Source of the DNA: an uncultured Lachnospiraceae bacterium
GTDB taxonomy: Bacteria > Bacillota > Clostridia > Lachnospirales > Lachnospiraceae
Assembly (NCBI GenBank): GCA_934899185.1
Contig: CAKXYI010000005.1
Span: forward strand, 1 to 64,000
DNA: 64,000 nucleotides
Direction: 5' to 3'
Position numbers and translations under genes: made by a program. The notes beneath the pieces are model-generated. The model did no database searches and was not told the origin of the DNA. It was given only the letters and a program-made list of their open reading frames with translations. Shown here piece after piece: positions 29,831 to 38,469 of the stretch; the stretch's first letter is position 1, and every line of letters begins with the position of its first letter.

Positions 29831-31147
29831 ATGCTTTATCGCAAAATTGAAAAAGTAATCGAGGATCATTTGAAGTCTTCAACAAACAAAATCCTCTTGA
29901 TAGATGGTGCCAGACAAGTGGGAAAGACATATATTGTTCGTTATGTTGGAAAGCGACTTTACAAAAATTTTATTGAAATCAATATGGTGGAGGATTTTCT
30001 GGGAGAACGATTATTTGCAGAAACAAGATCTGTAGAGGACTTTTATCTTCAAGTGAGCATGTTAGCCGGAGAAAAGATGGATACAGCGGAAAATACATTG
30101 ATCTTTATTGATGAGATCCAGACATATCCACACTTATTGACACTGCTAAAATTCTTATCGCAAGATGGTAAATTCACTTACATTGCCAGTGGTTCCCTTT
30201 TAGGTGTGACACTTTCCCAGACAACATCCATACCAATGGGAAGCATACGAAAAATCAGGATGTTTCCTTTGGATTTTGAGGAATTTTTATATGCAAATGG
30301 AATGAATGAACTGGTGATTCAATCTCTTCGGACAAAGTTTGAACGAATGGAATCTTTGGATGAAGCATTGCATCGTAAACTGATGGATCTGTTTCGCAAG
30401 TATTTATTGGTAGGAGGACTACCGGATGCGATTAATTCTTATTTGGCAGATAAGAATATCAAACTGGTTCGCGAGATCCAAAGTGAGATCCATGATTATT
30501 ATGCTGCGGATGCATCTAAATATGATGAAGAAAATAAACTGAAAATACGCAGGATCTATGATATGATCCCTTCAAACATGGAAAATAAAAAGAAACGTCT
30601 TGTGGCAAAAAATATCGAGCAGAAAAAAGGAAAGACATTTCAGGATTATCAAGATGAATTTGAGTATCTGATTAGTGCGGGTATTGCACTAAATGTGCAA
30701 GCGATATCCAATCCAAGTTTTCCGCTGATTGAATCCTGCGGTAAGAATCTTTTAAAACTGTATTTAAATGATGTGGGGATTTTGACCGGTATCTTATACG
30801 GAAGTAATATCCGGGCAGTATTAGATGATGAAAGAAGCATCAATCTTGGATCCGTTTATGAAACGGTGGTAGCAAGTGAATTGATAGCACACGGACATAA
30901 ATTATTTTACTATGATAATCGCAGCAAGGGGGAAGTGGATTATCTGATTGATGATTATGATAGCCTTTCTACGGTTCCAATCGAGGTAAAATCGGGGAAA
31001 GATTATACAGTTCATAGTGCGCTGAATACGTTTGTGAGCAATGAGGACTATCATATTCAAAAAGCCTATGTTGTGTCCAATGAAAGAAGTGTCACGCAGA
31101 AAGGAAAAATTACTTATATTCCGATTTATTATATTATGTTTTTCTAA
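29831..31147 (+). CDS. AAA ATPase with DUF4143 C-terminal domain
   Basis: The 438-residue product has Walker A DGARQVGKTY near residue 27, Walker B LIFIDEIQ, a DUF4143-type middle region (GGLPDAINSYL) and a C-terminal nuclease-like fold (ETVVASELIAHGHKLFYYD-type, GEVDYLIDD, VPIEVKSGK). Start 29831 is chosen over ATG 29801 because GGAGGT (29821-29826) is correctly spaced for it. Such proteins are numerous in gut Firmicutes and Bacteroidetes; function is unknown, though D/E-V-D-Y and E-V-K-S-G-K resemble a PD-(D/E)XK core. Confidence 0.88.
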   Translation: MLYRKIEKVIEDHLKSSTNKILLIDGARQVGKTYIVRYVGKRLYKNFIEINMVEDFLGERLFAETRSVEDFYLQVSMLAGEKMDTAENTLIFIDEIQTYPHLLTLLKFLSQDGKFTYIASGSLLGVTLSQTTSIPMGSIRKIRMFPLDFEEFLYANGMNELVIQSLRTKFERMESLDEALHRKLMDLFRKYLLVGGLPDAINSYLADKNIKLVREIQSEIHDYYAADASKYDEENKLKIRRIYDMIPSNMENKKKRLVAKNIEQKKGKTFQDYQDEFEYLISAGIALNVQAISNPSFPLIESCGKNLLKLYLNDVGILTGILYGSNIRAVLDDERSINLGSVYETVVASELIAHGHKLFYYDNRSKGEVDYLIDDYDSLSTVPIEVKSGKDYTVHSALNTFVSNEDYHIQKAYVVSNERSVTQKGKITYIPIYYIMFF

Positions 31148-31151
31148 GGTA

Positions 31152-31194
31152 AAGCCTTCCTTGGGTCAGGATGATCCGGGGAAGGCTTATTTTG
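31152..31194. terminator. Terminator between the ATPase gene and the convergent RHH gene
   Basis: AAGCCTTCC (31152-31160) pairs with GGAAGGCTT (31180-31188), followed by ATTTTG. It lies between convergent genes. Confidence 0.8.
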
Positions 31195-31196
31195 TC

Positions 31197-31370
31197 TCAA
31201 TCCTTCTTTGACATATTCGACAGAGCATATTCGCATGCCTGTATGACAAAACTTGAGAAGGACACGGATTGTCCTTCGATTTCTTTTTCTATCTGTTCAA
31301 CTAATGCAAGAGGAAAACGTATTGTTTTATTCTCTGTTTCTTTTTTATCTGGTTTTAATTGAAATGCCAT
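31197..31370 (-). CDS. Small Arc/CopG-like ribbon-helix-helix protein
   Basis: A 57-residue protein on the minus strand: MAFQLKPDKKETENKTIRFP, then LALVEQIEKEIEGQSVSFSS and FVIQACEYALSNMSKKD. The pattern of a basic N-terminus, a beta strand KTIRFP, then two helices is that of the ribbon-helix-helix DNA-binding fold. A perfect AGGAGGTAATACT ribosome site precedes the ATG. No toxin gene is adjacent; the upstream palindromes (31402-31432) suggest autoregulation. Confidence 0.75.
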   Translation of the reverse strand: MAFQLKPDKKETENKTIRFPLALVEQIEKEIEGQSVSFSSFVIQACEYALSNMSKKD

Positions 31371-31401
31371 AGTATTACCTCCTGATAATACAAATTATAT
31401 G

Positions 31402-31432
31402 ATGCGACGCATGGAAAATATGCATTGCATAT
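31402..31432. promoter_or_regulatory. Two palindromic operator-like sites upstream of the RHH gene
   Basis: ATGCGACGCAT (31402-31412) and ATGCATTGCAT (31420-31430) share the form ATGCNNNGCAT and start 18 bases apart. The second extends to 7-bp arms ATATGCA/TGCATAT (31418-31432). They lie 30-60 bases upstream of the minus-strand RHH start. Confidence 0.6.
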
Positions 31433-31491
31433 GTAATGCCAAATGTATTGCAAAAAACATGTGCAACAAAAATAAAAAAACCAAAATTTAT

Positions 31492-31528
31492 GTGCTAATT
31501 ATTACATTAAACGTGCTAAAAATTACAT
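31492..31528 (+). promoter_or_regulatory. LytTR-type direct repeat upstream of the LytTR/surface-protein operon
   Basis: GTGCTAATTATTACAT (31492-31507) and GTGCTAAAAATTACAT (31513-31528) are 14/16 identical at a 21-base period, the spacing known for LytTR dimers on DNA. The second copy ends five bases before the -35 box, a typical activator position. Assignment to a LytTR protein is inference from spacing and neighbours. Confidence 0.6.
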
Positions 31529-31533
31529 CCGTA

Positions 31534-31562
31534 TTGAGATATTCCAAGGATAGTCTTAATAT
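31534..31562 (+). promoter_or_regulatory. Promoter of the LytTR/surface-protein operon
   Basis: TTGAGA (31534-31539), 17-base spacer, TAATAT (31557-31562). The imperfect boxes fit an activator-dependent promoter. Confidence 0.6.
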
Positions 31563-31594
31563 TTTACTATCATATATTTGGTGGGGAGAGACGG

Positions 31595-31993
31595 ATGAGA
31601 AACGTGGAACAGAGCGCAGAGAAAGCCGAAGATAAGGATACCCTGATTCTGAAGAACATCAAAGGCGTTTGGCAGGTCAGAGTCAATGACATCATGTATA
31701 TTGAAAGTGAACGCCGCAGACTCCATATCAAAACGGAGTCAGATGAGATCACGGTGTATGGACAGATGGGAGCACTGATGGAGCAGTTGCCGGGGGATTT
31801 TATCCGTTGCCACCAGTCTTATTTGGTCAATGCAGACTATATTCGGGGAATCACGCCAAGACATCTGGAATTGCAAAATCAAAAGAGTATTCCAATCAGT
31901 CGGAATCGCATGGCACATGTGAAAGCCAGACTCAAGGATTTGTGGGGGATGGATGTAAAGATCAGTGAAAAGCATAAAGGAGGAGACGGATGA
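31595..31993 (+). CDS. Stand-alone LytTR DNA-binding protein
   Basis: The 132-residue protein is a LytTR domain with a short N-terminal extension and no receiver: VRVNDIMYIESERRRLHIKT, then GDFIRCHQSYLVNADYIRGI and IPISRNR. It resembles the LytTR domain of the response regulator at 37739. Its stop overlaps the ATG of the first surface-protein gene (ATGA), so the two are translationally coupled and it probably controls that gene or the pair. GGTGGGGAGAG lies upstream. Confidence 0.88.
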   Translation: MRNVEQSAEKAEDKDTLILKNIKGVWQVRVNDIMYIESERRRLHIKTESDEITVYGQMGALMEQLPGDFIRCHQSYLVNADYIRGITPRHLELQNQKSIPISRNRMAHVKARLKDLWGMDVKISEKHKGGDG

Positions 31994-33861
31994 AAAAGAC
32001 AGCAACGAGATTGTTGGCAGGAATGCTGGCACTGGTACTTGCCATGCTGGCAGTGCCAAACGTAGTGGGGATGGAGAAAGTTCAGGCAGCGAATGATGGC
32101 AAGGTTTCCATTACAAGCATTGTTGCAGAGGAAAATGACGGAAAGTTAAATACTTTATTTCAGTACCGTATTTCCTTACAGGCACCGGATGTAGAGTTTG
32201 CCTATATGCAGGCAGATGTAAAGATCGGTAATGGATCTGTTAGTTCCACACCAGTTATGTACGATGAAGCATCGGATACCTACTTCGTCTATGTACTGAA
32301 AGAATATTATGGCACATATCAGATCGTAGATCTTTATTTTCAGGATGCCAATGGTAAGACATATCTGTTTTATAACGACCATTACCAAGGATCTTATAAC
32401 TTGCCGAACGCAGAAGGAGTGGCAGTGGATATGAGCAGTGCGAATCTGGTTTTAATGCCTGCTTCCGGCAAGACAGATACACAGAAACCGACTATGCCTG
32501 CCAGTGCGGTATTCTGTGAACAAAAAGAAGTTGCATTTGGTGATCCGATTATCTGGTACTTCAAACCACAGGATAACGGGGATATTGCAAATATCTTTGT
32601 AGAGTATGCCGTGAATGGTAGTTCAAATTGTACGTCACCGGCAATCTATGATGAGAGCAGGGAATGCTATTATGTACGGACTGGCGATGTCTTTGACAAG
32701 AAATATGGTACTTATGAGATTGTAAGAGTCATGGTGACAGATACTTTTGCTAATCGGTTGGAAATTATTAACAGCCAATATTCTGATCTGGCAAATGTCT
32801 ATATGAGCAATGGGGCAGTTATGGAAGCATTAGGCTCTTGCAATGTGACCGTAAAAAATGCATCTGGAATCGAGGATACGGAGGCACCGATCATTGACAC
32901 GTCTAGTATGCAGGTATCGGCAAAGAATATTGAGCGCAATGATCATGTGACTTTATCCCTCAAGGTTACAGATACCTCTGGAATATCCAGCATAACTCCT
33001 ACCATTAAAAGAGGAAAAGGTGATATCTGTGCAATCGGAGGTATGAGTTATAATCCGTCGACCGGTTGTTATGAGGTCGAGTTGCGGGAAACGACTTATT
33101 ACGGAAAATGGGAATTGGAAAGAATTGATGTGCAGGATGTCTTTGGCAATACGGCCTGCTATGTCAATACAGCCTATTCCACTTATCAGGAAGATAATTG
33201 GGGGTGGCTGCCAAGTACATGGGATGTTAAGAAAACAGACCTGTCCGGTGGTGATTTCTCGGTTGGTTTGAAAGACAAAGACAGTGGCGTTTATGTCACC
33301 GGTGATGGTATGGACGATGATATGACACTGGATGTTACAGAAATGGATTGGTTCAGTTGGATTTTCTGGTTACTTCATAAAAATCTGTTAAATGAAGTTA
33401 ATAGTTTCTTTGATGTTGTTGTTGGTGGTGGCGGATTTACCGGCTCTGTAGACATTAAGATCCCTGTCAAAGGAGCAAAAGACGGAGATAAGGTTATTGT
33501 CAGACATTTAAAGCATGACGGAAGTATTCAGGAAGACGAGGCTTATGTTGTGGACGGCTATGCCGTCATGACGGTAACGGAGTTTTCTCCATTTATGGTT
33601 GAGACGGTGACAGGTGATAGTGGAAGTGGCACAGGTGATGCGACACCATCTGGTCAGCCGACAGACACGTTAGATCCATCGGGACAGGGCTCAACACAGG
33701 CAAACACGGCACTAAATACAGCAGGGCAGACCAATACAGCGACCACCTCTCCTGCAACAGGAGAGCAGATGGCAGCAGGTTTTGGCATTGTTATGATTTT
33801 GTGTATTGCGGCAGTGGGTGTGTTTTACATTGGGAGCAGAAAAAAGAAGAGTTGTGAATAA
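31990..33861 (+). CDS. SPxTG-anchored surface protein with three Ig-like repeats
   Basis: The 623-residue protein has a signal peptide (about residues 1-34), three repeats of roughly 110 residues each ending near a YGTYQIVDLYFQD / YGTYEIVRVMVTD / YGKWELERIDVQD segment, a linker, a serine/threonine-rich stretch, the sorting motif SPATG (587-591), a membrane helix and a KKK tail. SPxTG motifs are used by class B-type clostridial sortases. No sortase gene is in the window. The ligand or role is unknown. Confidence 0.85.
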   Translation: MKKTATRLLAGMLALVLAMLAVPNVVGMEKVQAANDGKVSITSIVAEENDGKLNTLFQYRISLQAPDVEFAYMQADVKIGNGSVSSTPVMYDEASDTYFVYVLKEYYGTYQIVDLYFQDANGKTYLFYNDHYQGSYNLPNAEGVAVDMSSANLVLMPASGKTDTQKPTMPASAVFCEQKEVAFGDPIIWYFKPQDNGDIANIFVEYAVNGSSNCTSPAIYDESRECYYVRTGDVFDKKYGTYEIVRVMVTDTFANRLEIINSQYSDLANVYMSNGAVMEALGSCNVTVKNASGIEDTEAPIIDTSSMQVSAKNIERNDHVTLSLKVTDTSGISSITPTIKRGKGDICAIGGMSYNPSTGCYEVELRETTYYGKWELERIDVQDVFGNTACYVNTAYSTYQEDNWGWLPSTWDVKKTDLSGGDFSVGLKDKDSGVYVTGDGMDDDMTLDVTEMDWFSWIFWLLHKNLLNEVNSFFDVVVGGGGFTGSVDIKIPVKGAKDGDKVIVRHLKHDGSIQEDEAYVVDGYAVMTVTEFSPFMVETVTGDSGSGTGDATPSGQPTDTLDPSGQGSTQANTALNTAGQTNTATTSPATGEQMAAGFGIVMILCIAAVGVFYIGSRKKKSCE

Positions 33862-33923
33862 TGTAGGCATTACATTATAGATAAATGGTAGTCAAGGCTG
33901 CCGAAATGAAAAGGAGGAAGCAT

Positions 33924-35870
33924 ATGAAAAAAGTAACAAAAAGGATTATGGCAGGCATATTTGCACTGGCAATGGTGCTGACGATGCTGCCACAGGTAAC
34001 GGCGAAAGCAGCCGTGGAAAATGAAGCGACGGTGGACCAACTTGAAGTTCAAGCATTTCAGGAAGGCGAGAAAGCAGATCACACGGATACTACTCTGATT
34101 GCTTTGCAAAGCAAAAGATATAATTATGAGGTTAAGATTGGGAAAACACTCAATTTTTTGGTCAGATTGAAAGATCCTGATACCAACACGGTGAACAATG
34201 TTGATCAGGAGAAAGTGAAAGTCACATGTTCTGTGGACGGGATTTTTGACACAAAATCCTTAGAACAGAAAACAAGTGGTAAAAGAACTGCAAGCAGTCC
34301 TAATTTTTGCAGCGTAGGTACGAGCACAAGCGTGACCGGCAAAGCAGGAACAAAATTTACCATGACTGTTTATTATGGCGATGCAAAGTTATATGAAGCA
34401 GAGCATATGCTGGTCGATGAATATTCAGGCAATTCAGAGCCAATAACGAATGCGGCTTCGGCAGACAAATTAGAGGTTACTGCAGTTCAGGTTGAAAATG
34501 GAAGTACGCCAGAACAGGCGAAAATAAATACGCTGAGTGATAGTGGTGCTCTTCTTACCAATAAGAACACTGAAATTTGGATTAACGTCTATCATAAAAA
34601 TAATAATGCACAGAAATATCAGATTGACTTGAGCAAATTGTCAATCACAAGTTCCAATGAGAAAGTACTGAAGATTGGTAATGCGGCTAGAATTTACAAT
34701 GAAGGAAATACCGAGGCGGAAGCCGGTGTGTGTGCATCCGCAGAAGTTACCGGCAAAGTAGGAGATACTGTAACACTTGCTGTAACTTATGCTGGCAAAG
34801 AACTCTATAAACAGACTTTGACATTGTCAGACCACATACCGCAGGCATATATTACCTATAGTGGTCTGGGAATCACCTTAGAAAAAGATCACTTCTATAC
34901 CAGAGATGAAGTGGTGGCTATGGTAAAAGATTATCTGACTTTTTATGATAATCATGAGAAACAGATCAAGGCAGCATTAGTTCCATATACAGAAAATATC
35001 TCTAAAGAAGGTTACTATTGGGATTTGGATAGTGAAGGCTCAGCTACACGTTTTGTCGTTAATGGACAGACCTATGATTGGATTTATGACTCCATGAGTG
35101 ATGCAGATTGGGACAGATATGATGCATTCAGTGAGAGCCTGGGCGATGAGAGCACCTATACTTATGATGATGGCTTCTTGTTTAAAAAGACAGGAAGTTC
35201 CAAATTAACAGTAGAAATGAATTATCGTTCACAGTGGACAGATGATACAACCGGACGGACATGGTGGATGCCAAACGGAAATAATACGCAATCAGCAACA
35301 ATCGATATTCCTGTTACAGTAGCACCGAAAATAAATACCATCACCGCTACCGGTGACAGCAATGTTACAATCTCAGGATCTGACGAGTATCTGCCAGACG
35401 GAGCCAAGTTTGATATTGCTGTGATTAAGAATGGAAATGTCTTCGATACGGTCAAGAGCTTGATTAAAAAGGCAATTGCATCTGTAAAGAACTGGGCAGT
35501 ATATGAAATGAACTTAAAGGATGTAAGCGGAGCAGAAATTCATCAGCTGAATGGTTATGTGCAGGTGGTTATGCCGATCCCAACAGGACTTAGTGTTTCT
35601 GACAAGCAGACGCTTTGTGTTTACCGCGTGGATGGCGACAAAATGATTGCTTGCGAAACGACAGTGAAGGATGGCAAGGTTTACTTCAACACCAATCATT
35701 TTAGTACCTATGTAGTAGCGGAAGTTCCTGTAACAGCTGCGGATACGACACAGCAGACTACTTCGCCAAAAACAGGTGAGAATATGTTGCTCTTCCTTGG
35801 ACTTGGCGCGGCAGCAGTTGCACTTCTGGCGGCTTCATTGATGGTAGCAAAAAAACGTTATTTGCGATAA
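33924..35870 (+). CDS. SPxTG-anchored surface protein with tandem repeats
   Basis: The 648-residue protein starts at ATG 33924 behind AAAAGGAGG; an upstream in-frame ATG gives a charged extension before the signal peptide and is rejected. After cleavage near AKAAVEN come two related repeats of about 130-150 residues (VDQLEVQAFQEG... and ADKLEVTAVQVEN...), an aromatic-rich region, a C-terminal beta domain and the sorting signal SPKTG (614-618), hydrophobic helix and KKRYLR tail. It follows the first surface protein without a terminator. Confidence 0.85.
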   Translation: MKKVTKRIMAGIFALAMVLTMLPQVTAKAAVENEATVDQLEVQAFQEGEKADHTDTTLIALQSKRYNYEVKIGKTLNFLVRLKDPDTNTVNNVDQEKVKVTCSVDGIFDTKSLEQKTSGKRTASSPNFCSVGTSTSVTGKAGTKFTMTVYYGDAKLYEAEHMLVDEYSGNSEPITNAASADKLEVTAVQVENGSTPEQAKINTLSDSGALLTNKNTEIWINVYHKNNNAQKYQIDLSKLSITSSNEKVLKIGNAARIYNEGNTEAEAGVCASAEVTGKVGDTVTLAVTYAGKELYKQTLTLSDHIPQAYITYSGLGITLEKDHFYTRDEVVAMVKDYLTFYDNHEKQIKAALVPYTENISKEGYYWDLDSEGSATRFVVNGQTYDWIYDSMSDADWDRYDAFSESLGDESTYTYDDGFLFKKTGSSKLTVEMNYRSQWTDDTTGRTWWMPNGNNTQSATIDIPVTVAPKINTITATGDSNVTISGSDEYLPDGAKFDIAVIKNGNVFDTVKSLIKKAIASVKNWAVYEMNLKDVSGAEIHQLNGYVQVVMPIPTGLSVSDKQTLCVYRVDGDKMIACETTVKDGKVYFNTNHFSTYVVAEVPVTAADTTQQTTSPKTGENMLLFLGLGAAAVALLAASLMVAKKRYLR

Positions 35871-35894
35871 AAATAATGATATGAAATAGAGGAT

Positions 35895-35930
35895 GAGGGC
35901 AATTCCCTGTGCGGATTGCCCTTATTTTTG
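35895..35930 (+). terminator. Intrinsic terminator after the surface-protein operon
   Basis: GGGCAAT (35897-35903) pairs with ATTGCCC (35915-35921), followed by TTATTTTTG. It separates the surface operon from the signalling operon. Confidence 0.82.
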
Positions 35931-36015
35931 AATATTATTTCACTGGGAGTAGATTTTACAAACAAAAGTAAGGTACAATATCAACAATAGATGTAGGCAT
36001 AAAGGGAGTAATACG

Positions 36016-36885
36016 ATGTCTGGTACAAATGAGGTAATCACAAATGCATATACATGGGTTCTTTTTGCACTACAGAGTGTGAGTGCTTACTATTTTGCTA
36101 TGTCAGATCAGAAGCCGCGCATCCATAATTTTTATCTGGGTGCATCCATCACGACAGCCTATCTGATGTTGAATCGTGTGATCAGCAATGTCCTGAATGC
36201 GCATACCAATCATGTAGTATATTTTGTGACAACCCTGCTTGTGGATATTATTGTCTTTTCTCTCTTGGGAGAGTGGGAAAGTTTTCGCAAAAATGTAGGC
36301 TATGCAACGATCACATGGGTCATTTTCTATGCCAGTACGGTGGTGGCATCTTTTCTGGTGGAAGCTGTTTCGGGCGTCAATCTGATTGCCAGTAACAATC
36401 GTTCTGAATTTAATGCGCTCTATGTTCTGGCAACGCCACTTGTTACCCTGCTTGCTATGATTATGTTTGAAATTGTTATCTGTATCATGCGCATACGAAA
36501 TGGTAAAAGCCAGAGGTTCACGTCGATGGTAATGTTGGGCATTACCGGCTATCAGATTTTGCTGGTCTTTATTTTATATTACAATGCATCCGCATATTCC
36601 ATGACATCTATTACTTTTGCCATGGTGGTGGTTATTTTTACTATTTTAATGGATATTATCTTACTGGCTTTGATGAACGATATTGATCGCAGGCATGAAA
36701 AAGAAGAACAATATCGCATTTTAGAGGGGCTGAGCCAAGAGGAATATGACTATTACCAGAAAAAGCAGAAGGACTTAGAAGCCCTGCGCACCAAGCGTCA
36801 TGAATATGTGAATCGGCTGACCTTGCTATCTGTAAAACTGGAAGAGCAGCAGAGAGTAGCAGAAGAGGAGGAAAAAGAGTTATGA
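36016..36885 (+). CDS. AgrC-like membrane sensor with H-box but no ATPase domain (paralog A)
   Basis: The 289-residue protein has about six membrane helices up to residue 220, then a cytoplasmic helix with ALRTKRHEYVNRL. RHEYVNRL matches the H-box of AgrC-type (HPK10) kinases, [R]H[D/E]YxNxL, placing a phosphoacceptor histidine at residue 262. The chain ends 27 residues later: no second DHp helix, N-box or G-box. Its stop overlaps the next gene by four bases (ATGA). It may be phosphorylated by the ATPase encoded at 38470. No frameshift explains the early end, because the next gene is a full paralog. Confidence 0.82.
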   Translation: MSGTNEVITNAYTWVLFALQSVSAYYFAMSDQKPRIHNFYLGASITTAYLMLNRVISNVLNAHTNHVVYFVTTLLVDIIVFSLLGEWESFRKNVGYATITWVIFYASTVVASFLVEAVSGVNLIASNNRSEFNALYVLATPLVTLLAMIMFEIVICIMRIRNGKSQRFTSMVMLGITGYQILLVFILYYNASAYSMTSITFAMVVVIFTILMDIILLALMNDIDRRHEKEEQYRILEGLSQEEYDYYQKKQKDLEALRTKRHEYVNRLTLLSVKLEEQQRVAEEEEKEL

Positions 36886-37742
36886 GTCCATTGTGGATGA
36901 GTGCATACACCTATGCGTGCTTTATCATTCAAACCTATGTTACATATTGGTTTATCATTTCTTTTTTAAAACCGCGGACAAAATATTTTTTTATAGGGGC
37001 AACCATTTTTTCGATTGCGGTATTGATTCAACGGCAGGTTCTGATGATCTTGAACCAAAATTTCTCGAATATTATATATTTCACGACGGCTTTCTCTGTG
37101 TATGTGGTTATGTGTGCTGTTGCAGGAAAATGGGAGTCGTTTAAAAAGAATGTTGGCTGTGCCGTGATGGTTTATGTGATTATGGTTAGTTCTTCCTTAT
37201 TTGCAACATGGTTTTGTGGTGTGTTTCTCGGTGACAATATCGTTGCACAAGGAAACCGATCAGATTATAACATGGCATATGTTTTGGCGACACCGATTGT
37301 CACGTTATTGTCAGTAATGGGTTATCAGGCTGTCGTCTGTATAGCGCGCATCAGACAGGGCAAAAGTAAACATTTTACAACGCGAATGTTGATAGCTCTG
37401 ACGCTGTACGAAGTCATACAGATTACAATACTAGTCTATAACGCAAAAACACCGACGTCAGTATCTATTGCGCTGGCACTTGGACTTTCCCTCTTGTCTA
37501 TGATTGTGGATTTGATCTTTCCCATCCTTCTGGATGAAATGGAACGTAGCGAGGCAAAGCGGGAGGAACAGATGATCCTAATCGAGATCAGTCGTCAGGA
37601 GAGTAAGCATTACATACGGATGCGTCAGGAAATGGAAGAGGCGCGAACCAAACGGCATGACTATGTGAATCTTTTAAATGTGGCAGAGAACATGCTGCGC
37701 CTGAGCCAAGACGAAGAAGAAACAATGAGGGACAAAAGATGA
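36882..37742 (+). CDS. AgrC-like membrane sensor with H-box but no ATPase domain (paralog B)
   Basis: The 286-residue protein is collinear with the preceding gene product (shared GKWESFKKNVGCA / GEWESFRKNVGYA, NRSDYNMAYVLATPIVTLL / NRSEFNALYVLATPLVTLL). About six membrane helices are followed by EARTKRHDYVNLL, a textbook AgrC H-box with histidine 259, and again the chain stops 27 residues later with no catalytic domain. It overlaps both neighbours by four bases. The two paralogs may form a heterodimeric sensor. Confidence 0.82.
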   Translation: MSPLWMSAYTYACFIIQTYVTYWFIISFLKPRTKYFFIGATIFSIAVLIQRQVLMILNQNFSNIIYFTTAFSVYVVMCAVAGKWESFKKNVGCAVMVYVIMVSSSLFATWFCGVFLGDNIVAQGNRSDYNMAYVLATPIVTLLSVMGYQAVVCIARIRQGKSKHFTTRMLIALTLYEVIQITILVYNAKTPTSVSIALALGLSLLSMIVDLIFPILLDEMERSEAKREEQMILIEISRQESKHYIRMRQEMEEARTKRHDYVNLLNVAENMLRLSQDEEETMRDKR

Positions 37743-38455
37743 GTAACTATAGATTAGCCATATGTGATGACGATCCTGCCCTGTGTCAGGGTCTGTCAGA
37801 AAAGATAGCGGCACTCTATGATAATATTGCTATTTCTACCTATCTGAATCCGGCGGATTTAGAGAGGCGCATCCAGAGCAAGGAGACAGAGGAACCACAG
37901 ATCTTGATTATGGATATCAAGTTTGATGGGGAAGATGGTATCAGTGCAGTCAAACGTATGCAGAAAAAGTATCATTTGATGAAAGTGATCTATCTGACCG
38001 GTTATATTGACTATGCCAGAGATATTTTTGAAACGGAACTGATCTATTTCCTGACAAAGCCAGTGGAGACGGAAAAGTTGCAGGAAGCCATCCGGCGAGC
38101 AATCAATCGCATTGACAGGGAACGCGGGGATGAGATTGTTGTGGAGAACAATCACAGGATACATCGGATTATGCTTTCGACAATTTTATATGCAGAGAGC
38201 GAACGACGTAATTTGTATATTCATACCATGGACGGAGATATTTCCTGCTTGATGAAGATAGGAGACTTTCAAAAGAATCTGGGGGATGCTTTTTTACGAT
38301 GTCATCAGTCTTATCTGGTAAATATGGAACATATTAGTCGGATGGATAAGAACATGATTACCATGGATAATGGTGCGGAGATACCGGTCAGCAGGCGATA
38401 TGCGGAAGACCTGCGACAGCAATTTATGAATTATATGGGAAACCATTTGTATTAA
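37739..38455 (+). CDS. LytTR family response regulator
   Basis: The 238-residue protein has an N-terminal receiver (acidic pocket CDDDP, phosphoacceptor Asp in ILIMDIKFDGEDG, lysine in FLTKPVE) and a C-terminal LytTR DNA-binding domain (ILYAESERRNLYIHT, GDAFLRCHQSYLVNMEHI, IPVSRRY), the AgrA-type layout. It is translationally coupled to paralog B and followed after 14 bases by the ATPase gene. Likely targets include the surface-protein operon, whose promoter carries a LytTR-type repeat. Confidence 0.93.
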   Translation: MSNYRLAICDDDPALCQGLSEKIAALYDNIAISTYLNPADLERRIQSKETEEPQILIMDIKFDGEDGISAVKRMQKKYHLMKVIYLTGYIDYARDIFETELIYFLTKPVETEKLQEAIRRAINRIDRERGDEIVVENNHRIHRIMLSTILYAESERRNLYIHTMDGDISCLMKIGDFQKNLGDAFLRCHQSYLVNMEHISRMDKNMITMDNGAEIPVSRRYAEDLRQQFMNYMGNHLY

Positions 38456-38469
38456 AAAGAGAGGACATT

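Noticed and set aside
36016..37742. Frameshifted or truncated ordinary histidine kinases
   Set aside because: Both paralogs end at the same place relative to the H-box and are joined by ATGA overlaps to the next gene, and no leftover kinase sequence lies between them.
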